Source of the DNA: Phycisphaerae bacterium
GTDB taxonomy: Bacteria; Planctomycetota; Phycisphaerae; UBA1845
Direction: 5' to 3'
NCBI GenBank assembly: GCA_016929015.1
Contig: JAFGJQ010000481.1
Span: 1-37,759 of the forward strand
Length of the DNA stretch: 37,759 bases
The notes under the pieces are model-generated. The model was given only the letters and a program-made list of their open reading frames with translations. It was not told where the DNA came from and searched no databases. Position 1 is the stretch's first letter. The number at the start of each line of letters is the position of its first letter. The translations under genes were made by a program, and so were the position numbers. This document shows, in pieces, positions 1 to 11,666 of this stretch.

Positions 1-446
1 ACGAAGGCGTTGTAGTCGTCACCGCTGTCGTCGTCCATCACGAACAGCCGCTCCTGGTCGTCATAGAGCGCAACGGAGATGTCGACGGCGCTGTCCGCGG
101 CTTCGGCGGACACGCGGAGGGCGTCGCCCGGCTCCATCGGGCCCAGGTTGAACACGTCGAAATCACCGTACACGGAAATGGAACCCTGGAGGCGGGCAAC
201 TCCGCGACCCGCGTAGACCGCGACGATGGCGTCCTCAAACGAATCGTTGGGCTCGCCCCGCGTCTTGCCCAAAAGGGATATGGCGTTGGGATCGCGATTG
301 CCGTCCTCGATTGCCCCGGAACCCCCCGCCGAGCCGGCCGGCTGACCCGTTGCCCCACAGCCGACCAGTAAGCTGCCGACGATCACGCACGGCAAGAAAT
401 GCCGAACGACGGATTTGAAACCAACCCGCTCTGCTGTTCTTTTCAC
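1..446 (-). CDS. Putative lipoprotein with PPC-like domain (3' end cut by window)
   Basis: The frame stays open from a GTG at 446 to the window edge, so the C-terminus is missing. The GTG is preceded by GAGAGGTG a few bases upstream. The N-terminus reads as a lipoprotein signal: basic residues (VKRTAERVGFK), then a hydrophobic stretch ending in LLVGC, so Cys at about residue 30 would be lipidated. A Gly/Ser/Ala-rich linker follows, then a segment with GEPNDSFEDA and YGDFDVFNLG. That pattern resembles bacterial pre-peptidase C-terminal (PPC) or DVUA0089-type beta-sandwich domains (family knowledge). The visible part is acidic and ends in a DDDSGDDYNAF stretch. It is the last visible gene of the leftward run, 77 bp after the O-antigen ligase gene. 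The function is unknown; envelope localisation is inferred. Confidence 0.7.
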   Translation of the reverse strand, partial: MKRTAERVGFKSVVRHFLPCVIVGSLLVGCGATGQPAGSAGGSGAIEDGNRDPNAISLLGKTRGEPNDSFEDAIVAVYAGRGVARLQGSISVYGDFDVFNLGPMEPGDALRVSAEAADSAVDISVALYDDQERLFVMDDDSGDDYNAF

Positions 447-523
447 GCCTTGCACCTCTCGGTTGAGCCATTCTACGGCCGCCCGGGCGTCCGGCAACAG
501 ACGCAGCAAAAGGCCCTTCTGTC

Positions 524-3500
524 TCATTCGGGGGGCACCGATGCGGATGGCGGACCAGGCTCGGAAACTGGCATTATCGGCTGGGAGGCAGCCGGGGCTG
601 TTGTCGTTCCGGGCTGTGTCGTCGGCACCGGCACGGACACGCCGAATTCACGGGACAGCCACGCGGCAAACTGCTGAAGCTCGGCGTGATCCGGGTATCG
701 GGACAGGAGCTCGGCGACAAACGCCCCCACCGCCGCGGGATCGTTGCCGGCCTGGAGGGACCGGGCGAGAGCCTCCAGACAGGCGGTCAGATCCCCTCTC
801 AGATAGGAAAGCTGCGCCGCCAACTCCCATCCGCCGGGATGGCGGGGGTCCAATTCGATCGCGCGCTCGACCCATGCCTGCACGCGCTGCATATCCACGT
901 CCGTACCGTGCGAAATCAGCAACCGGCAGAGGATCACATAGCGATTGGCGACGTCACGATCGACCGCCTCCGGGACCGGATGGCCAATGAGCGGCGCGAG
1001 CAGTTTGTCTCGCACAACGTCCTCCTGATCGGCGGCCAGTCGGTAGAGAACAAGCAGCTCATTCACGGTCCGGATCACCTCACGACCGATGTGCGAAGGC
1101 GGGGCCTCCTTCACCGCCAGTTTGGCCGTCTCGATGGCCGGCAGCGGGTCACTCGGGTTGGCGAAAAACCGGGCTTGGGACAACTCCGCGTAGCACGAAG
1201 CCAGCCCCACCGGAGCGGACTCCGGCAGCTTGCCGTACAGTCGGATCGCCTCCTGCAGCAGAGACGACGCCTGCTCATGTCGACCGAAGGCCTGGGAGAG
1301 CATGGCGCAGAGCCGCAGCCGCTCGGGCGCCCAGGGAGTCTCCCAGTCCGCGAACGAATCCACCCGGGTCGCCTGGAGCGATCGGTCCAGAACAGGCTCA
1401 TACGCCTCCGTGAACGTTTCGGCCTCGGTGATTCGCTCCAGGAAATCGTCGTACACCGGCACGATTCGGCGGTAGCGAAGCGGACGGGCCGCAATGTCAA
1501 AAAGCTCGTCCAGCGACCGCTGCCCCACGGCCATCGTGGCGTACGTCGCTGCAAAAACGGGATGGAACGGCTGCCGCCGAAGCTCGCGATCCAGGGCGTC
1601 GACCGCCGCGCCCATGTACTGGGCCGCCTCCTTCTCGTTCTGAGCGATCAGCGCCAGGCGATGCTCCAACTCCCGCAACTGGAACTGAAGCCAGCCCGCG
1701 TTCCAGAACTGCGGCGCCTTGTCCAGAAGGGCCGCCAACTGCTCGAGGCATTCACGTTTGCGCACCAGACAGCGCTCGAGGTCCTCCTGCGCTGCGGCGA
1801 TGAGCCGTGCATCGGGCGGCGACGTCTGGTACGCCCGCTGCAGCCGGCCCATCGCCTGGTCATAGTCGTGCCGCGCGGCGTAGAGGCGCACGGTCACCTG
1901 ACGGTCAACCGCCACGAGACGGCGCTGCGGAGGCAGACGCCACGCGGCGGCGTAGTCCGAACGGGCGATCGCCTCGTCCCAGCGCAGCGCCTCCGCGTGT
2001 TCGATCGCCTCGTTCTGGCCGCACGCCGCGGCAAAGTCCCGGCGGGCCAGCTCCGCGGCGGGAACGGCCAGCAGCACGCCGACGCCCAGCACCAGGCCGC
2101 GCCGCAACGGTGTTCGCTGCAGAACGCTCACGGGCGACCGGTCCCGCGTGTAGCTCATGGCCCAGATCAGCCCCCAAAGCGTGTAGAACAACGTGGGCAC
2201 GCCCGGCAGGCGCAGACCGACGCCGAGCGCCTCCTCAACCGCAAGGCCGAGCCAGGCCGATGTCAGAAGAATCAGCGACCAGCGACACCTCGCCGTCGGC
2301 AACGCCGGCAAGGCGAGCATGACCGCGCGGAAGGTCAGGCCCAGCGCACCTGCAAACAGGATGAGGCCGACCACACCCAGGTCCGCAAACACCTCCAAAT
2401 ACTCGCTGTGAGCGTGGCTCACGCGGGCGTCCAGGGCCTGCGGGTCATTCAGCACGTCCCGGACGGCCAGGGCGTCACCCTTGCGGGCAAACCCGCCCTG
2501 CCCTTGCCCGAGGAAGACCCGGTCCGCGTTGAGATCCAGAGCGTACTGCCACGCATACAGCCGAACACGCATCGAGGCGCTGCGCCCTCGCGCGGAAGGA
2601 GCGTCCTTGCTCTGCCAGACGTATGCCGCTCCCCCCAACGCCAGCAACACGGCCAGACCGACCACCACCAGACGCCCGCGAAACCGCAAAGCCAGAAACA
2701 ACACCGTCAAAAACGCCGCGCTCAGACCGACCGCCGCCCCACGCGACGACGTCAGATAGAACGCGCCGCCCAGCAACGGCAGCACCGCCAGGCCGGCCAA
2801 CGCCACCGCGACACGACGCCCGCGAGAACCATCCGTTCGACCCACGAAGAACCCCGCCGCCGCACCCATGGCCAGAATCAGCCCGGGAATCAGACACGCG
2901 GCAAGCGTCGTCGGGTTGCCGACCGGATACGACGCACGAAGGACCGGGTTGCGCTCCCGCCAGTACAACACGGCCATCAGCGCCGTGGCCACGGCCGTCA
3001 CCAGCACAACGTGCCCTGCATGGCGGGCCGTCACGCGGCTCAGGCCCAGCCCCAGGGCAAACGTCCAGAGGTAGTGCATGGCCAGCAGGGCCGAGCCGGC
3101 GAGCGCGATGTCGCGTCCGGGCTGCGACCAAGTCACGCTGGCAAATGACCACAGAACGTAAAGAACGGCAAATGCCCATGCGCCGGTCAGTGGGTGAATC
3201 TGCCGGCGGGTCACCGGGACGACCGGGCCGCCGGCGCCGTCGGCCGGGCGCTCCTCCACGATGGTGTCCGTCTCGCTGATTCCTTCCCCCCGTCGGGGTC
3301 CGCGGGCCACGGCCACAACCACGACCACCGCCGCGACGGCGGCCCCCATGCATAAAACCAGCGACTTGATGGCAACCCCGTCCGGCGTGGGATACGACGC
3401 GCGGAGATTCAGCAGGCGAACCACCGCCCAGAGCAGCGAGTCCGGCTGCCAGGAAACGGCACCGTCGGGCAGAATCTCCGGCTCACCCGCCGAGGTCAGA

Positions 3501-3595
3501 AGGCATCCGCCCGCCACTACCGCGACCACGAGAACGATGAGCACCACGTGCAATGGCCGGACATGGTCTCGATCGGCAATACGAATCAGGCTCAT
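524..3595 (-). CDS. O-antigen ligase/polymerase-like membrane protein with helical-repeat C-terminal half
   Basis: The 1023-residue product has about 12-13 hydrophobic segments in its first 510 residues. It carries two hallmarks of the Wzy/WaaL O-antigen ligase (Wzy_C) family: an SRGA motif after a membrane helix near residue 285, and HAHSEYLEVFADLGVVG near 393, the conserved periplasmic H-x-E-Y motif. The roughly 500 residues after the last helix are soluble, Ala/Leu/Arg-rich and look like TPR-type helical repeats. The last 30 residues are a Thr/Pro/Ser tail. Family members transfer or polymerise surface glycans at the periplasmic face of the inner membrane; the substrate cannot be read here. 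The ATG lies 9 bp after the adenosyltransferase stop with no clear Shine-Dalgarno, suggesting coupling to that gene. Typical ligases have 400-600 residues, so this is a long fusion-like form. Confidence 0.85.
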   Translation of the reverse strand: MSLIRIADRDHVRPLHVVLIVLVVAVVAGGCLLTSAGEPEILPDGAVSWQPDSLLWAVVRLLNLRASYPTPDGVAIKSLVLCMGAAVAAVVVVVAVARGPRRGEGISETDTIVEERPADGAGGPVVPVTRRQIHPLTGAWAFAVLYVLWSFASVTWSQPGRDIALAGSALLAMHYLWTFALGLGLSRVTARHAGHVVLVTAVATALMAVLYWRERNPVLRASYPVGNPTTLAACLIPGLILAMGAAAGFFVGRTDGSRGRRVAVALAGLAVLPLLGGAFYLTSSRGAAVGLSAAFLTVLFLALRFRGRLVVVGLAVLLALGGAAYVWQSKDAPSARGRSASMRVRLYAWQYALDLNADRVFLGQGQGGFARKGDALAVRDVLNDPQALDARVSHAHSEYLEVFADLGVVGLILFAGALGLTFRAVMLALPALPTARCRWSLILLTSAWLGLAVEEALGVGLRLPGVPTLFYTLWGLIWAMSYTRDRSPVSVLQRTPLRRGLVLGVGVLLAVPAAELARRDFAAACGQNEAIEHAEALRWDEAIARSDYAAAWRLPPQRRLVAVDRQVTVRLYAARHDYDQAMGRLQRAYQTSPPDARLIAAAQEDLERCLVRKRECLEQLAALLDKAPQFWNAGWLQFQLRELEHRLALIAQNEKEAAQYMGAAVDALDRELRRQPFHPVFAATYATMAVGQRSLDELFDIAARPLRYRRIVPVYDDFLERITEAETFTEAYEPVLDRSLQATRVDSFADWETPWAPERLRLCAMLSQAFGRHEQASSLLQEAIRLYGKLPESAPVGLASCYAELSQARFFANPSDPLPAIETAKLAVKEAPPSHIGREVIRTVNELLVLYRLAADQEDVVRDKLLAPLIGHPVPEAVDRDVANRYVILCRLLISHGTDVDMQRVQAWVERAIELDPRHPGGWELAAQLSYLRGDLTACLEALARSLQAGNDPAAVGAFVAELLSRYPDHAELQQFAAWLSREFGVSVPVPTTQPGTTTAPAASQPIMPVSEPGPPSASVPPE

Positions 3596-3604
3596 GGGCT
3601 GCGG

Positions 3605-4171
3605 TCAGCTTTCCGGGGTTTCCCGGCCGCCGGTGCGACCGGACCACAACGAGTCCTCAATTCCGGCGCGCCGGTTGGCCACGCGTGCCAGCGCGAACAG
3701 CCAGTCTCCGAGCCGGTTCAGATACACCAAAATGCCCGGATCCACCGTACCGCCGTGGGCCGCGCGGACCACGGACCGTTCGGCGCGACGACAGACGGTG
3801 CGAGCCACGTGCAGCCGAGCCGCCGGTTCGCAGCCGCCGGGAAGAATGAAATTCCGCAGCGGGCCGGCCTCTGCGTCGGCGGCGTCGATCCAATGCTCCA
3901 ACCGGGCGGCCGCGGCTGAGTCGATTCGGGCGGTCACAGGCATGTCTGATTCACAGGCCAGGGCCGCGCCGATGAGAAAAAGATCCCGCTGCACGGCGCG
4001 AAGGGGCTCCGCCAGCGCGGCATCTGTGCAGGCGACCGCCGCCAGACCGATCGCCGCATTCAGTTCGTCCACGTCACCGCAGGCGGCCACCTGGTCATGG
4101 TCCTTCGCGACGCGGCGCCCGCCGAACAGGCCGGTCCGGCCGTGGTCACCCCCGCCGGTGTAGAGCTTCAT
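3605..4171 (-). CDS. PduO-type cob(I)alamin adenosyltransferase
   Basis: The 188-residue protein matches the PduO/MMAB family, which transfers adenosyl from ATP to cob(I)alamin to make coenzyme B12. Visible family motifs are the N-terminal TGGGDHGRTGLFGG ATP-binding loop (about residues 5-19), GDVDELNAAIG, the FILPGG turn, the basic helix with ARTVCRRAER, and LVYLNRLGDWLFALAR near the C-terminus. Length is normal for a single-domain PduO N-terminal type. The ATG at 4171 has GGAAG seven bases upstream and follows the purH stop by 21 bp, so the two are probably co-transcribed. No cobalamin riboswitch fits in that gap. No B12-dependent enzyme is encoded in the window, so its client enzyme is elsewhere. 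Confidence 0.92.
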   Translation of the reverse strand: MKLYTGGGDHGRTGLFGGRRVAKDHDQVAACGDVDELNAAIGLAAVACTDAALAEPLRAVQRDLFLIGAALACESDMPVTARIDSAAAARLEHWIDAADAEAGPLRNFILPGGCEPAARLHVARTVCRRAERSVVRAAHGGTVDPGILVYLNRLGDWLFALARVANRRAGIEDSLWSGRTGGRETPES

Positions 4172-4192
4172 GCCATCACTTCCGTTTCCGGC

Positions 4193-5827
4193 TCAATGCC
4201 GAAAATGCCGAGTTCCCGTGAAGATCATGGCGGCCTGACGTTCATTACAGGCCCGAATCGCCTCTTCGTCGCGCTTGGAACCGCCCGGCTGGATGATCGC
4301 CGTGACGCCGGCGTCCAACAGGATATCCGGGCCGTCGCGAAACGGGAAGAACGCGTCCGACGCCGCCACGGCGCCGGCCAGGGATTCCGTGTGCCCGTTC
4401 TCGCGGGCGGCCCACGTGGCGATCCGGCACGACATGACTCGCGACATCTGCCCGGCCCCGTTGCCGATGAGTATGCCGTTGCGGCAGATGGAGATGGCGT
4501 TGCTTTTGGTGTGCTTGCACACCAGCCAGGCCAGCCGCAGATCTTCAAGCTCCCGCTCGTCCGGGGCGCGGTCGGTCACCACGCGCCATTCGCTCTCATT
4601 CAAGCCGACGGTGTCACGGCCCTGGATGAGAAGGTTCCCGGGCACCGAACGTATGACGTGTTCGGGCCATCCCGCCATGGACATGCCGTTCCCCACGTCA
4701 ATCAGCCGCACACGGCTTCCCCACGGCTTTCGCGTCCGGATGACCTGGACCGCGTCATCTCCGAACGACGGAGCGAGCCACACCTCCACGAAGAACGCCC
4801 CGGCGCCGGCCGCCTTGCCCCAGCGCTGGAGCGAATCCATCACGGCCTCCGCGAAGGCCGCATCCACGCAAAAGTTCACGGCCAGTATGCCGCCCATGGC
4901 CGCGTTCGGATCGCCCAGATACGCCCGGCGGTATGCCTCCACAGCGCCTTCCGCCACCCCCACACCGCAAGGGTTCGTGTGCTTGATGAAGCAGGCAACC
5001 GGAAGAATCTCCCCGTGCCATCGCGTCAACTCCGCGCAGAGTTCCAGGGCGGCGCCGGCGTCGACCAGGTTGTTGTACGAAAGGTCGGGTCCGCCGGTCT
5101 TTCCCGTGAGCCATTCCGTCAGACCGGACAGTGAGCACACCTCCGCCTTCTGGTGCGGGTTCTCACCATAGCGCAGCACTTCGCGGCTGCGAAGGTGGAT
5201 CGCGCGGAACTCCGGCTCGTCGGGATTCTGCGGATGAGCGGTCAGCCACGTGGCGATCGCGGCGTCGTATCGGCAGGTCTGCTCGAAGGCTCGCGAGGCA
5301 AGGCGCAAAGGCACGAAACTCTGTGTATCCGTCGCGCTTCGCAGGGATTCGAGCACACCCTCGTACTCCCCGGGCCCGCAGACCACGCGCACGTGGCGGG
5401 AGTTCTTCGCCGCGGCCCGCAGCAGGGACGGACCGCCGATGTCGATCATCTCAATGGCCTGCTCGAGAGTGCAGTCCGGTCGGGCCACCGTATCCTCGAA
5501 CGGGTAGAGGTTCACGACCACCAACTCGATCGGCTGAATTCCCTGCTCGGCAAGCTGCCGCATGTGCTCGGGGTTGTCCCGGTCGGCCAGGATGGCCGCG
5601 TGAATCCGCGGATGCAGGGTCTTGACCCGCCCGTCCAGCATCTCCGGAAAGCCGGTGACCTCCTCGACCAGCGTGACGGGGATGCCCGCGTCCGTCAGGT
5701 GCCGGGCCGTCCCGCCGGTCGAGAGGATCTCGAACCCGATCTCCTCGCGCAGGACCCGGGCGAAATCGACCAGGCCGGTCTTGTCGTAGACGCTGATCAG
5801 GGCTCGTCTGGCGTGGTGCTGGCTCAT
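4193..5827 (-). CDS. purH: Bifunctional AICAR transformylase/IMP cyclohydrolase PurH
   Basis: This cytoplasmic enzyme does the last two steps of purine synthesis: formylation of AICAR by 10-formyl-THF, and ring closure to IMP. The N-terminal cyclohydrolase domain shows VYDKTGLVDFA, STGGTARHL and GRVKTLHPRIHA (Lys69). The transformylase domain shows YGENPHQKAE, FIKHTNPCGVGVAE near residue 280 (catalytic Lys-His), KSNAISI and GAGQMSR, and ends in DAGVTAIIQPGGSKRDEE. The start is the ATG that begins MSQHHARRALISVYDKTG, giving 544 residues, close to the usual 510-540. The frame stays open for 78 codons upstream, but that part is Arg/Ala/Ser-rich and unlike PurH. A TATCAT box at 5890-5895 lies about 60 bp upstream, without a good -35. 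It heads the run with the adenosyltransferase and O-antigen ligase. Confidence 0.96.
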   Translation of the reverse strand: MSQHHARRALISVYDKTGLVDFARVLREEIGFEILSTGGTARHLTDAGIPVTLVEEVTGFPEMLDGRVKTLHPRIHAAILADRDNPEHMRQLAEQGIQPIELVVVNLYPFEDTVARPDCTLEQAIEMIDIGGPSLLRAAAKNSRHVRVVCGPGEYEGVLESLRSATDTQSFVPLRLASRAFEQTCRYDAAIATWLTAHPQNPDEPEFRAIHLRSREVLRYGENPHQKAEVCSLSGLTEWLTGKTGGPDLSYNNLVDAGAALELCAELTRWHGEILPVACFIKHTNPCGVGVAEGAVEAYRRAYLGDPNAAMGGILAVNFCVDAAFAEAVMDSLQRWGKAAGAGAFFVEVWLAPSFGDDAVQVIRTRKPWGSRVRLIDVGNGMSMAGWPEHVIRSVPGNLLIQGRDTVGLNESEWRVVTDRAPDERELEDLRLAWLVCKHTKSNAISICRNGILIGNGAGQMSRVMSCRIATWAARENGHTESLAGAVAASDAFFPFRDGPDILLDAGVTAIIQPGGSKRDEEAIRACNERQAAMIFTGTRHFRH

Positions 5828-6244
5828 GAACGTTCCGTCATCCTGGCGTCGGACCGCGGCAGTAGCCCGTCCGGCCGCCGCTGATCCGGATGATAGCGGG
5901 TACGTCCCGGAAGGAAAGCGGTCCCGGGCCGCGGGAAGCGACGCATCTTCCGGCGCCGACAACGGTTCCGAAGGACCGTCCGGAAGGCGCGCCAGGGCAT
6001 CGGTAGCGGGCCGTCCGTCCGGAAAATCAGCACGCCGCCCACTTGCCCGCCGCCCGGGCATCTGCTACCTTGCCGATCGGCTTGTCCCGGCGACCGGCTT
6101 CGGGCGTCCCCGCGTGCCTGGCCCGCCGTGTTTCTGCCAGGCGAATCGGTCGTATGCCCAGGGACGTAGCCCCCCGGACCGCAGGCGTGGCGGTCAAGCC
6201 GAGGTGTGGTGCGCAAGCCGAAGGTAACCCTCAGGAAAGGACGT
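5828..6244. other. Divergent intergenic region between purH and a lipoprotein gene
   Basis: This 417-bp region separates two genes that point away from each other and must hold both promoters. Frames that cross it have Arg/Pro/Ser-rich translations and no recognisable domain, so I do not call a gene. It contains a small imperfect inverted repeat around 5958-5980 and the promoter candidates described separately. I see no purine-riboswitch-like element upstream of purH. Confidence 0.6.
6043..6071 (+). promoter_or_regulatory. Candidate sigma70-like promoter for the lipoprotein gene
   Basis: TTGCCC at 6043-6048 and TACCTT at 6066-6071 are separated by exactly 17 bp. A TG dinucleotide one base before the -10 gives it an extended-10 look. 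The match is moderate for the -35 (4/6) and weak for the -10 (3/6). It would leave a leader of about 165 bases. Confidence 0.3.
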
Positions 6245-7363
6245 ATGGCGATGAAGAGCGGATTCGCGGGACGGGTCGGTCGTTTCCTGTCCGTGGCAGC
6301 CGCGCTGTGCCTGCTGGCCGGCTGTGCCAGGCAGGCAAAGCGGCTGGAGATCCACTGGTATACCCCCATGAGTGACGTGGCGGCGGACGACGACGCCACG
6401 GACCTCGATTCGTTCGTGGAAATGCGCTGGAGCCGGCACCGGTGCCCGCCCATCGCCTGGCCCGCCTCCTCGCCGGACCGCAAGGGTGACTACACGGTGT
6501 ATTCCCTGCCGGAGGGCCGGTACGAGTTTGAATACCTGGTCCCCTCCAGTGAGAAGGAGATGCTCTACGGCGAGCTGGACGTATTCGGCCCCGTGGGCAC
6601 GCGGATGCGGGAATTCCTCCGCCGAACCTTTGTGACCATCAGCCCCGGACGACCCGGGGGCGATCCCGGTTTCACGTCCATCATCACGGAGGAAGACCTC
6701 GACCGCGTCCGGCGCGGCGACATGGTGACCAAGGTCCTCTTCATTGCGGACATGCAAGCCGTTGACCGGCGGCTGGACATGATCGAGCAGGAACTCCGCC
6801 GCATCCGTGACCTGCAGACCCGCCAAACCGGACAGCTGGAGTACTGGAAGGTGAAGCTCGCGGACCGGCGGCGAAACGCCTTCTACAACAGCGAGTACGG
6901 CGTGGACATCCCCGCGTCCGGACTGGCCGCCGCCCAGACGCTCATGGGCGCCGAAACGTACCACTGGTACCGCTACACGCAGGCAGAGGACAAGGTTCGG
7001 ACCTACGAAGAACAGATTGCCGAGCTGGACGAGCCCGCCCGACGCCTGCGGGAGGAACGGGCGGCCCTGCGGGGCATCCTGTCCAACGCCAAAATCGTGT
7101 GCCGGCAAAACGAGATGATGCTCGCCACCTGCAATATGCAGGAACGCTTTACCGACATGACGGACCAGATCAACCAGACGCGGCCCACGCTCCAGGGCCC
7201 GGAATACGACTTCATACACCCGTACTTTGCCAGCGGCATGACCATGTCCCTGGGCTACTGGCGCAGCCTGGAAAACAACACGGAAATGGACAGGCGGGAC
7301 AAGCAAATCGGGAAAATCGTCATGATCATGCGACTGGGTGGTCGCGCGCCAACCGGTCGCTGA
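6245..7363 (+). CDS. Coiled-coil lipoprotein of unknown function
   Basis: The 372-residue product starts with a clear lipoprotein signal: basic N-terminus, hydrophobic core and lipobox LLAGC, with Cys27 as the likely lipidated residue. I chose ATG 6245 because AGGAAAGGA sits just upstream. ATG 6251 is also possible; an earlier in-frame start at 6206 would place the lipobox unusually far in. After about 110 residues with YEFEYLVPSS and LDVFGPVGTRMREFL, the protein has two charged helical stretches likely to form coiled coils (about residues 175-215, with RRLDMIEQELRRIRDLQ, and about 250-285, with KVRTYEEQIAELDEPARRL). It is Met- and Tyr-rich near the C-terminus. I do not recognise the family. 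It is monocistronic, with a strong terminator behind it. A role attached to a membrane face of the envelope is inferred from the signal only. Confidence 0.8.
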   Translation: MAMKSGFAGRVGRFLSVAAALCLLAGCARQAKRLEIHWYTPMSDVAADDDATDLDSFVEMRWSRHRCPPIAWPASSPDRKGDYTVYSLPEGRYEFEYLVPSSEKEMLYGELDVFGPVGTRMREFLRRTFVTISPGRPGGDPGFTSIITEEDLDRVRRGDMVTKVLFIADMQAVDRRLDMIEQELRRIRDLQTRQTGQLEYWKVKLADRRRNAFYNSEYGVDIPASGLAAAQTLMGAETYHWYRYTQAEDKVRTYEEQIAELDEPARRLREERAALRGILSNAKIVCRQNEMMLATCNMQERFTDMTDQINQTRPTLQGPEYDFIHPYFASGMTMSLGYWRSLENNTEMDRRDKQIGKIVMIMRLGGRAPTGR

Positions 7364-7422
7364 CGGCTCGACAAGGCCGAACGGGGCATCCGGTTCGGTC
7401 CTGCAATCCCCTCAGAATTCAC

Positions 7423-7452
7423 AGCCCCGGCCGGCAAAGGCCGGGGCTTTTT
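7423..7452 (+). terminator. Rho-independent terminator after the lipoprotein gene
   Basis: A perfect 10-bp GC-rich stem (AGCCCCGGCC / GGCCGGGGCT) with a six-base GGCAAA loop is followed directly by a run of T. It lies 60 bp after the stop codon. This is the cleanest intrinsic terminator in the window. Confidence 0.9.
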
Positions 7453-7610
7453 CTGCGCGCGTGCCGAACGGCCGTCCAACCGTCGGGATCGGCCCGCTGA
7501 TTTTCTGCTGGCCATCGTCCCGGGTTCGAGTACACTGATGCGGCATGATCTTTGGGGCCCCAGCCGGTGCCCGCGCGGTTTCACGTCAATTCGCAGGAGA
7601 GGATCGCACG

Positions 7611-8387
7611 ATGGACCACAAGCAACTGGACCACGCGTATCACCGCTCGCGCGTCGATGCGCACATTGGCGGCAGCGTTGTCTTCATCTTTTTCCTGCTC
7701 GCCCTGACGTTCCTGGTGGGCGACAAGTTTGAGCCGTTCCAGCAAGGCGCTAGCTTCTGGGAGCCCACCCTGCTGACTTGGCGGGCGGATTCCAACGCAT
7801 GGATTCCCGCGCGGGGAGTGCTGGACTTCGAGACCAGCCAGACGTGGCAGCGCCGGCCCGCCTCGTGCGCACCGGAAGACGCTTCACCCGAAACCCCGCC
7901 GACCACTTTTCCCGCGGGCGCGGTCGCCCGCACCATCCGTTCGGATGAGGGAGGCCGCCAGCCGAAGCCGAACCCACCGCCGGACAACCCGATCACCCCG
8001 ACCGACGAACCCGGTGCCGCAGAACACGCGTCGGGCCACGTCGAGCCGGGCATGCCGGCCGACTCAGAAGCGGAGACACCGAAACCGGCACCCGCGCCAT
8101 CGGAACCCCAGGCCGGTACACAAGCGACCATCACCACCGCCTCGCACAGCCCCATCATCACGAAGGAGTTGTACCCCGGCGTCTACTCGCTGGTGGTGGT
8201 GCTGGGCAGCCTGTTCGCCGCGTACTTCCTGTACCGCTGCGCCCAGCGGCAGGCCCGGCTGATGCTGAGCGTCTACCCGGCCAGCGACCCGAAACGCCCG
8301 TACGACCGCCCCTGGTCGGAAATCCGCATCACGTTCTGGGCGTTGTTCGTGGTGCTGATCGGCGTGTTGTTCCTGTTTCTGATGTGA
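7611..8387 (+). CDS. Three-helix membrane protein with Pro-rich loop, unknown function
   Basis: The 258-residue product has one hydrophobic segment near residues 22-38 (SVVFIFFLLALTFLVG). A long Pro/Thr/Ala/Glu-rich low-complexity region follows (about 85-185), then two further helices, LYSLVVVLGSLFAAYFLY-like near 196-215 and ITFWALFVVLIGVLFLFLM at the extreme C-terminus. The ATG at 7611 is set by AGGAGAGG eight bases upstream; the frame is open from 7545, but no ribosome site supports that start. TACACT at 7531-7536 could be a weak -10. The gene follows a terminator and ends 30 bp from the convergent GH18-like gene. I do not recognise a family. The long loop between helices 1 and 2 is probably outside the cytoplasm, but the topology is inferred. 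Confidence 0.75.
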   Translation: MDHKQLDHAYHRSRVDAHIGGSVVFIFFLLALTFLVGDKFEPFQQGASFWEPTLLTWRADSNAWIPARGVLDFETSQTWQRRPASCAPEDASPETPPTTFPAGAVARTIRSDEGGRQPKPNPPPDNPITPTDEPGAAEHASGHVEPGMPADSEAETPKPAPAPSEPQAGTQATITTASHSPIITKELYPGVYSLVVVLGSLFAAYFLYRCAQRQARLMLSVYPASDPKRPYDRPWSEIRITFWALFVVLIGVLFLFLM

Positions 8388-8417
8388 CGCCGTCTGACAC
8401 GCGAGGCAAGAAAACCG

Positions 8418-11655
<3,238 letters not shown>

Positions 11656-11666
11656 GACGAAGCGCC

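Noticed and set aside
686-3148. 820-codon plus-strand frame opposite the O-antigen ligase gene
   Set aside because: It has an Arg/Gln/His-rich translation with no hydrophobic segments or motifs, while the minus strand encodes a membrane protein with the ligase motif.
4172-4192. Possible cobalamin riboswitch before the adenosyltransferase gene
   Set aside because: The gap to purH is only 21 bp, and no B12-box-like sequence was seen upstream of purH either.
5828-6061. Upstream extension of purH to 6061
   Set aside because: The extra 78 residues are Arg/Ala/Ser/Gly-rich and unlike PurH, whose family start matches ATG 5827.
8388-8417. Terminator between the membrane-protein and GH18-like genes
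   Set aside because: The 30-bp gap has only a 4-bp arm (TCAC/GTGA) overlapping a gene end and no T run.
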